Assembly (NCBI GenBank): GCA_017470245.1
Contig: JAFUEV010000015.1
Location: 27,758 to 91,757, forward strand
DNA length: 64,000 nt
Source: a bacterium
GTDB lineage: Bacteria; Cyanobacteriota; Vampirovibrionia; Gastranaerophilales; Gastranaerophilaceae
Direction: 5' to 3'
This document shows, piece by piece, positions 1 through 6,500 of this stretch (position 1 is its first letter; every line of letters begins with the position of its first letter). Made by a program: the position numbers and the translations under genes. Below the pieces are notes generated by a model that was given only the letters and a program-made list of their open reading frames with translations, was not told the DNA's origin and searched no databases.

Positions 1-25
1 TAAATGGATTGAAGAAAATTTATAA
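1..25 (+). CDS. C-terminal tail of a gene running off the left edge (partial)
   Basis: Reading from base 2, seven sense codons (KWIEENL) end in TAA at 23-25, which looks like the last residues of a protein whose body lies outside the window. Nothing can be said about its function. The frame could also be chance, because only eight codons are visible. Confidence 0.3.
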
Positions 26-108
26 AAAATAATAAGACATAGAATTATTTACTTTTTGGCAAAGTATTTTTTAATTAAATCCAATGCCAATTTCAGTTGT
101 GTAAATAT

Positions 109-134
109 AAACAAAAAAGAAGCCTAAAGGCTTC
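109..134 (-). terminator. Rho-independent terminator downstream of tRNA-Glu
   Basis: GAAGCC (119-124) and GGCTTC (129-134) form a 6-bp stem with a TAAA loop. Read on the minus strand it is followed by TTTTTTGTTT, the usual U-tract. It lies 11 bases beyond the tRNA 3' end, so it probably ends the tRNA transcript. The flanking A/T runs could also allow rightward termination of the gene at the left edge. Confidence 0.75.
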
Positions 135-145
135 TAAAAAATAAA

Positions 146-221
146 TGGTACTCCCAAGGGGATTTGAACCCCTGCCGCATCCGTGAAAGGGATGTGTCCT
201 AGGCCTCTAGACGATGGGAGC
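146..221 (-). tRNA. tRNA-Glu (anticodon TTC), CCA encoded
   Basis: The minus strand folds into a complete 76-nt cloverleaf. The acceptor stem GCTCCCA pairs with TGGGAGT (one G-U at position 1:72), the discriminator is A, and CCA is encoded at 148-146. The anticodon loop CTTTCAC lies at 189-183 with TTC at 187-185. The T arm AGGGG-TTCAAAT-CCCCT is perfect. It reads GAA/GAG codons. A promoter lies just upstream and a terminator just downstream, so it is probably a single-gene transcript. Confidence 0.96.
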
Positions 222-236
222 CTGTTTGTTATTATT

Positions 237-265
237 AGTTTAACTAAAGCATAATTTATAGTCAA
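237..265 (-). promoter_or_regulatory. Sigma-70 type promoter of tRNA-Glu
   Basis: On the minus strand TTGACT (265-260) and TAAACT (242-237) are separated by exactly 17 bases, and the predicted start near 230 lies about 9 bases before the mature tRNA 5' end. The -35 matches the consensus at five of six bases. The -10 is weaker (TAAACT). Confidence 0.65.
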
Positions 266-468
266 GCATTTTATTTATTTTTTTGAAAAAATTTTTATGC
301 GATATACAAAATATTCACTAAAAAGCAATAACAAACATTAATAACAATATACAAGAAATTATAATTGTCATAAAATTTACCCCGTTGTTTTACCCGATAA
401 GTTATATATTAAAATCTTAGTTTCAAATATTTATATATTGATAATCGAATTTGGAACAGAGGTTTTAA

Positions 469-1068
469 TTGACAATTAAAAAAGCATATAAAAATATGAC
501 TCAGCCTGAATTAATAGAAAATGCTCAAAATAGTGATTATGATGCAATTGAAGAACTCATAAAACGTGAACAGAAAAATATATACGCATCATTTTGTTAT
601 TTGGGCGCACCCGGTGAAAATATAGCAGATCTCACTCAAGAGGCTCTTTTTAGAATGTCAAAGAATATAAAGAACCTTAAAAATCCTTCTCAATTCAAAT
701 CCTGGTTAGGGCAAATCGTCACGCATCTTTTTTATGATGAATTAAGAAAAAAACAACGCTGTCCTGCAGCTATTTCAATAGATACATACTGGTGTAATGA
801 TGATGACGATAACAGTGCATTAAATATATGTGATACTCATTTAAAACCCGATGAAAGGACTGCGGGAAAGGAATTAACAGATATCATCAGAGAAATGATA
901 TGCAAACTTCCTGAACATTTTAGAATTGTAATTATTTTAAGAGAGCTCCAGGGATTAAGCTATGAAGAAATTGCGGAAATAACAAAAACAAATGTCGGTA
1001 CCGTCAAATCAAGAATTGCACGTGCCAGAAATAAACTGCAGGAATGCTTAAAACCATATATTTTATAA
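469..1068 (+). CDS. ECF-type RNA polymerase sigma factor
   Basis: A 199-residue sigma-70 family protein of the extracytoplasmic-function type, directing RNA polymerase to a specific promoter set. Region 2 spans about residues 25-95 (ADLTQEALFRMSKN, then FKSWLGQIVTHLFYDELRKK). Region 4 is at the C-terminus with the helix-turn-helix YEEIAEITKTNVGTVKSRI. Regions 1 and 3 are absent, as expected for this class. The TTG start is chosen because AGAGG (458-462) lies six bases upstream; the next ATG at 496 has no such site. The following gene, 12 bases on, encodes a zinc-finger membrane protein that looks like its anti-sigma factor, so the pair is probably co-transcribed and auto-regulated. The inducing signal is unknown. 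Confidence 0.93.
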   Translation: MTIKKAYKNMTQPELIENAQNSDYDAIEELIKREQKNIYASFCYLGAPGENIADLTQEALFRMSKNIKNLKNPSQFKSWLGQIVTHLFYDELRKKQRCPAAISIDTYWCNDDDDNSALNICDTHLKPDERTAGKELTDIIREMICKLPEHFRIVIILRELQGLSYEEIAEITKTNVGTVKSRIARARNKLQECLKPYIL

Positions 1069-1080
1069 AGGAGAATTATC

Positions 1081-1779
1081 TTGAATAATAAAATATGCCA
1101 AAAAGTCACAGCTATGTTGTCACTATTTATTGATGATAAATTAAGCGATGATGAAAAATTTTTTGTAGAAACTCATCTTTTAAAATGCGGTGATTGTTAT
1201 AAAAAATATATTGAAATGAAAACAGTTATGAACAATCTTCACTTTGAATATGAAAAATTAATGGATGAATTTAAGAAAATAGATGAAAATAATTCTTTCA
1301 ATATAAGAGAGTATGAAACTTTTTATAATAACATTTCACCATATATTGATAATGAATTGAGCTATGAGGACAGTATAAAATTCAGAAAATATTTATTAAA
1401 TTCAAAGCCTGCACGTTCAGATCTTGCAGGGGCTTACAATTTACGAAATAATATTAAACAATCTGTTGAAAATTTCAAAAACAAATTAAATTTTAATTAT
1501 TCAAAAAAAATCTTAAAAAGACTAAAAAATGATAATAAAGAACCTTTTGAAACAATATATAAACGGGCTGCAATTGCGGTGATTATTATGATTACAACAT
1601 TATTAATAATTTCCTTTATAGGATTAAACTACATGCACAAATCCGTAGCCCATGTAAAAACAGGTTATTTGGGAGGAGCAGCAGAAATTCCAATTAATAC
1701 AATAGAACTTCCAAATGAAGAAGATTTCATAGAATTTTCATTTGATGAAAATAATGAAGCATTGCTGGCTGCAAAATAA
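1081..1779 (+). CDS. Putative membrane anti-sigma factor with duplicated zinc-finger (ZAS) domain
   Basis: A 232-residue protein directly downstream of the ECF sigma gene, with start TTG preceded by AAGGAG. The N-terminal domain has the ZAS/zf-HC2 signature: C6 and H32-x3-C36-x2-C39. A second copy of the same fold appears at about residues 83-125 (ISPYIDNELSYED compared with LSLFIDDKLSDDE), but it has lost the histidine and cysteines. One transmembrane helix spans about residues 163-185 (RAAIAVIIMITTLLIISFIG), leaving a short external tail of about 45 residues. By family knowledge, such proteins hold the sigma factor at the membrane until a signal releases it. Pairing with the preceding sigma factor is inferred from gene order and the 12-base gap. 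Confidence 0.85.
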   Translation: MNNKICQKVTAMLSLFIDDKLSDDEKFFVETHLLKCGDCYKKYIEMKTVMNNLHFEYEKLMDEFKKIDENNSFNIREYETFYNNISPYIDNELSYEDSIKFRKYLLNSKPARSDLAGAYNLRNNIKQSVENFKNKLNFNYSKKILKRLKNDNKEPFETIYKRAAIAVIIMITTLLIISFIGLNYMHKSVAHVKTGYLGGAAEIPINTIELPNEEDFIEFSFDENNEALLAAK

Positions 1780-1792
1780 ATTATATTTTAGA

Positions 1793-1798
1793 TATAAT
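1793..1798 (+). promoter_or_regulatory. -10 box for lipA, suggesting a leaderless transcript
   Basis: A perfect TATAAT lies between the anti-sigma stop codon and the lipA ATG at 1805, leaving only six bases in between. Transcription would therefore start at or beside the start codon. No ribosome binding site precedes the ATG. No convincing -35 element is visible at 17 bases. Confidence 0.5.
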
Positions 1799-1804
1799 CA
1801 TTAT

Positions 1805-2662
1805 ATGGATAATGCAAGAGAACGATTACCGCAATATTTAAAACGAGGACTTGTAGATACGGAAAAAACAAGGCTTGTAAGAACCATATTAAAAAACAAT
1901 TGTTTAAATACGGTATGCGAAGCAGCACGATGCCCCAATAAAGGAGAATGTTATTCCAAGAATACAGCAACTTTTTTAATTATGGGAAATCAGTGCACAA
2001 GAAATTGCAGATTTTGCAATATAGAATGCAATAAACCTGAACCTCTAAACAATAATGAACCGTTTCAAATAGCGGAAGCGGTAAAAAAATTAGGTTTAAA
2101 ATATGTAGTAATTACATCAGTTACAAGAGATGACCTTCCTGATGGCGGTGCAACACATTTTAGTAATGTAATTAATGAAATCAGAAAAATTGATAATTCA
2201 ATAAAGATAGAGGTACTAACGCCTGATTTTAAAGGAAATACAGATAGTATTGATATAGTTATAAAAGCAAAACCTGATGTTTTTAACCACAATATAGAAA
2301 CTGTACCGTCTTTATATAAAAAAGCCCGTCCACAAGCTATATATAAGCGTTCTATTGACTTTTTAAAATATATAAAAGAACACTCTGACATTTTAACAAA
2401 AACCGGCTTAATGGTCGGACTCGGAGAAACAAAAGAAGAACTTATACAAACTTTCAAAGATTTAGCGGACATAAAATGTGATATTGTTACGATTGGGCAA
2501 TATATAGCACCTACAAAAGGACATTTACAAGTAGAAAGATATTATAAACCGGAAGAATATGATGAACTTTCAAGTATTGCAAAAAAAATAGGTATAAAAC
2601 ATACTTTCTTTTCACCTTTAACAAGAAGTTCATATAAAGCTTATGAAGTTTTTAATAACTAA
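1805..2662 (+). CDS. lipA: Lipoyl synthase
   Basis: A radical SAM enzyme that inserts two sulfur atoms at C6 and C8 of protein-bound octanoyl groups to make the lipoyl cofactor of 2-oxoacid dehydrogenases and the glycine cleavage system. Both iron-sulfur motifs are present: the auxiliary-cluster CEAARCPNKGEC and the SAM-cluster CTRNCRFC. VITSVTRDDLPDGGA and the C-terminal SPLTRSSYKA are also family hallmarks. The length of 285 residues is normal. ATG 1805 (MDNARERLPQYL) is preferred over an upstream frame opening at 1742, because the extra residues overlap the previous gene and match nothing. No lipB or lplA is adjacent, and the sigma/anti-sigma neighbourhood does not explain its position. 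Confidence 0.95.
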   Translation: MDNARERLPQYLKRGLVDTEKTRLVRTILKNNCLNTVCEAARCPNKGECYSKNTATFLIMGNQCTRNCRFCNIECNKPEPLNNNEPFQIAEAVKKLGLKYVVITSVTRDDLPDGGATHFSNVINEIRKIDNSIKIEVLTPDFKGNTDSIDIVIKAKPDVFNHNIETVPSLYKKARPQAIYKRSIDFLKYIKEHSDILTKTGLMVGLGETKEELIQTFKDLADIKCDIVTIGQYIAPTKGHLQVERYYKPEEYDELSSIAKKIGIKHTFFSPLTRSSYKAYEVFNN

Positions 2663-2699
2663 CTGTTTTAAACTTTCATTTATATATTAGAATATAGTT

Positions 2700-3395
2700 A
2701 TGAAGAAGATACTATTATTATTAATTTTAACAATAACAACAAGTGCAGCCTATGCAAAAAATGTACCGTTTGAATGTTTGGATGCTATTAATTCCGAAAT
2801 GGAAACAACTGAATTTAAAGCGAAAATTTTAAAAAATGTCCAATTTAAATCAGGATTTACTTTTCAAAAAGGTGACATAGTTAATATGAACATTATAAAA
2901 ATGGTACCTGCGAAATCAGTAAAAAGAAGCGGATATATAGTTGTTCAGCCATTGTCTATTTATAAAGAAAAGACAATATGTTCAGAAGATAACCCTGATG
3001 ATTGTTTTACAATAACAGAGGTTATTCCAATAGAAGATAAATCGCTTGAAGGTAAAACAACCAGTATAAAAGTTTTATCTAAACAGGATATAAAGCAAAA
3101 TCTTCAAGAAAATTGGCAGGATGATTTAAAAAAAGCAGGTAAAGTTGTTACAAAAAGAGTTGTAAATACGGCATTACCTGGAGCTGAACAAATATATGTT
3201 GTTTCAAAAGGATTAATAAAACCTGAAGAAGGACAAACCAGACTTCAATCTGCAACAAATAATTTAATTGATGACACACCATTAAAAAATTTAAGAAAAG
3301 GTTCGGATATTAATATAAAGAAAGGTGACAAAATATTTTTAAAATTTTATCACAACGATATTCCGAAATGGCGAATTATTGCTCGTAATAAATAA
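2700..3395 (+). CDS. Exported protein of unknown function
   Basis: A 231-residue protein with a clear Sec signal peptide (MKKILLLLILTITTSAAYA, cleavage after about residue 19). The mature part is rich in lysine and beta-type sequence. It contains one CSEDNPDDC segment whose two cysteines could form a disulfide, and no further transmembrane helix. It begins 37 bases after lipA with no good ribosome binding site. The C-terminal GDKIFLKFYHNDIPKWRIIA may be a small beta domain. It loosely resembles the exported protein at 9923-10627 in layout (signal peptide followed by a beta-rich body). No family was recognised. Confidence 0.75.
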   Translation: MKKILLLLILTITTSAAYAKNVPFECLDAINSEMETTEFKAKILKNVQFKSGFTFQKGDIVNMNIIKMVPAKSVKRSGYIVVQPLSIYKEKTICSEDNPDDCFTITEVIPIEDKSLEGKTTSIKVLSKQDIKQNLQENWQDDLKKAGKVVTKRVVNTALPGAEQIYVVSKGLIKPEEGQTRLQSATNNLIDDTPLKNLRKGSDINIKKGDKIFLKFYHNDIPKWRIIARNK

Positions 3396-3424
3396 ATTAT
3401 ATTAAAAAAGAATAGAATATTGAC

Positions 3425-3462
3425 AAAAAACAGCCGTTCCATTTTCAGAACAACTGTTTTTT
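3425..3462. terminator. Terminator hairpin between convergent genes
   Basis: AAAAAACAG (3425-3433) pairs with CTGTTTTTT (3454-3462), extended inward by GTTC/GAAC after two unpaired bases on each side. It lies after the rightward exported protein and in the path of the leftward RTX transcript, so it probably serves both directions. Confidence 0.75.
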
Positions 3463-3484
3463 CATATAGCATTAATGTTTTAAC

Positions 3485-3541
3485 TTATGCTCCTACATAT
3501 TCTGTCCAGTATTGTACTACTTTAGAAATTAGTGAGTTAAT
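3485..3541 (-). pseudogene. Possible orphan RTX C-terminal tail
   Basis: Downstream of the RTX gene, in another frame, the minus strand encodes INSLISKVVQYWTEYVGA followed by TAA (stop at 3487-3485). It aligns roughly with the last residues of the intact RTX protein (KDALITYITEQTNWQSA, then stop). No start codon or longer frame precedes it. It may be the leftover end of a former paralogue or of an older version of this gene. The match is short, so this is tentative. Confidence 0.35.
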
Positions 3542-3558
3542 TTATATGACTGTTACTT

Positions 3559-6500
3559 TTATGCACTTTGCCAGTTTGTTTGTTCTGTAATGTATGTAAT
3601 TAATGCATCTTTATCAGAACTTGTAAGGGCTGCACTAACATCAGCATAATCTCTGCTATCTGAGCCTAACCAACCTGCAACCGTACTTTGAAGTGAATTT
3701 AATTGTGTTGTTGTTAAATAATATCCATCAGAGGTTTTAATGGTTTCTATTGAATCAAAGTCATTAATCACAACAGCTTTTTCATTTGATGTAAATGTCA
3801 ATTTGTCGTTGCCGTCTGCAAAAGTTCCGTCTTGTTTAACATTAAACAATAATGAAATATCTTCTTTCTTTGCAGCCAATATTAAAGTGTCATTTCCTGC
3901 TGTATCGGTTATAGTTCTGTTAGAATCAAATGTCAGGTTATAATAATCGTTTCCATTTGGGTCATTTATTATAATATCATTTACGGAAGATACTTTTATA
4001 TAATCATTATCTGATGTTCCTGTAATTGTTTCCGAGTCACCGGTTATATAATTATAAACTTTGTTGTTAATAAAATCTGCTAATGCCCCTGATACGTCTT
4101 TCGTTCTTATGTATAAGGACCTGCCAAAGTTTTCATTGCCTGCTTGAAAGTAATCTTTAAATGTTATATCGCTGTCAACACCATATCTTAATACAAGATC
4201 ATCACTTTCCTGTGTTCTTGTTGCAATAATATCATTATAATTTATTGTTTGCATGTATATAATATCTTTATATCCGTCTGTATATCCGTTTTGATAAATA
4301 AAGGTATCATGTCCACCTTCTTTAGCAGAACCGCTTAATAAATAAAAATGGCTTTCCCCTTTTCCGTTTTTTGCATCTTCTGTTGATAAATAAATTGTGT
4401 CATCGCCGCTTCCAGCTGAAACAGTTAAACTTTTTGCCCCTCTTTTTCCAAGATATAATGTATTAGAACCTGACCCTAAAGTATAGTAATTTATATATTC
4501 ATTTGTTATAGGTTCTACTTCTGATAAATCTTCTGCATGGATTATATCGTTTCCTGCACCTGTATATATTTTTGTAAAACAATTTTTAGCGATATAGAAA
4601 ATATCATCTCCATCGTCACCGTATAAATAATTCTTTTGAGCATTATTTGAAGCATAAATAACGTCATTACCGGCATTTCCATATACATATGGATTACCTG
4701 TTCCTGTTGCTATAATTAAATTATGATCATCAGTTCCGTAGAGATATCCTGTTCCGGTTATTGGCTTAAACAGCCCTATTACATTTGCTTTTTGAATATC
4801 AGTTCCCCTAGTTAATACATCGTTTACGGAATCAAAATTATAAGTATTTAACCAATTAGCAACTGCTTGAGCAACTTTTGACATTATATTTGTATCAATA
4901 GCATTTTTATAATCGTTACCTGTTCCCGATGGGATTTGAATATTTTCAATTTTTCCATCATTAAAATAATTTTCTATTTTTACACCTGTATAATCAGTCG
5001 CATTTTCATAGGTATAATTTGAATCACTGTTAATATACAAGTCATTACCTGATGTATATTGTGCATTAATGCCGTCTGTAAGGACTATAGCCCCTTCTTT
5101 TTTAAGCGTTACATCAAAGAAAAGATTTATTTTATCCGAGGTAGTATTAATTTTTAATGTATCAGTACCTGCTGTATCATTGATAATATCTTTATCATTT
5201 CCCCAATCAGATTCATCAATTTCATATATATCATTGTTTGCCCCGCCTGACATAGAATCGTTACCTGAGCCTCCGTTTATGTAATCTTTTCCGCTTCCTC
5301 CGATTATTGTATCATCACCTGCCATACCATATATATATTGGGACTTAGATGCAGAGCTATCGCCTAAGTTATCATTGCCGTCAGTTCCTTGTATAGGTTC
5401 TGTTAATCCTATTTCATCCAATAAATCTTTAAGCGTTTTGGTAGTATCTCCTGCCTTAAAGCTGATTGATTCATTAATGTTTTCATTTGTATAATAATTT
5501 TTTATAACTAAAGTATTGTCAATAAAATCTCCATCATAACCGATAATTAAATCACTATCTGATTTTTGCATAGAAAACTTGCTAAAATCCTCATTGTAAT
5601 CCAGCACAAATGTATCAGTACCGTTTGCATAAGTATATTCATTGTTGTTGCCTGAACCGACTTTACGACTTAAATGAATTGTATTATCGCCGCTTCCTGC
5701 ATTAATCACATCATTTCCTAGTCCTGTGTATATTATGTCATTTCCTACACTTGTAGTTATTTCTTGACCGGCAGATGAATATTGATTTCCTGCATGTGTG
5801 TGCATATCAAAAATTGTAGAAGTTGCACCTGTGCTGTCTTTTATTGTTACACCATCAGTATAATTATCCAATCCTGATAGCTTTACTGTATTATACCCCG
5901 AGTTGATAGCAGGTTTTGACGTTGTTGTATCGAAGTACATATCGTTTAATTCTGCTCCTTCAAATACAAGTGTATCCGTACCTCCGCCATATTTATATTC
6001 ATTACTTCCGATATCATTTGAAATAAATGTTATCGTATTTGAACCTGTACCGGAATTGATTCTGTCTGAACCTGTCCCTGTTGTAACACTATTATTACCG
6101 CTGCCAAGGCTTATTACGTTATTACCTGATACGGCGGTTATAGTTTTATTGCCATCTCCTGCAAGAACAAGGTCATTTCCTGCACCAAGATTAATTTTAT
6201 CATTTCCACCGTATGGTTTTATAGCATCGTCACCTGCATTAGCATTTATTGTTTCTGATTTATCCGTTCCGATTATATAATCATTGGATTTTGTACCTTT
6301 TAAACCTTTGATTTGAGCCACTATACCTTTATCAGCAACGAGTGATTCTAAAATATAATTAGTATTTTCAGCAGTTTTTATTAGTAAAGACTTACCAAAG
6401 TTTTCATTACCTGATTTAAAGTAATCCTTAAAAGTTATATCGCTATCATTTCCGTATCTCAATACAAGGTCATTACTTCCTTTTGCTCTTGTTGCGATAA

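Noticed and set aside
2065..2472. Leftward open frame antisense to lipA
   Set aside because: It lies entirely within the lipA coding region, has no start signal, and its composition is the complement of lipA codons.
5903..6280. Rightward open frame inside the RTX gene rich in Val, Leu, Pro and Ser
   Set aside because: It is the antisense image of Gly/Asp/Asn repeat codons; no ribosome binding site and no family match. The same applies to 5069-5284 and 7583-7831.
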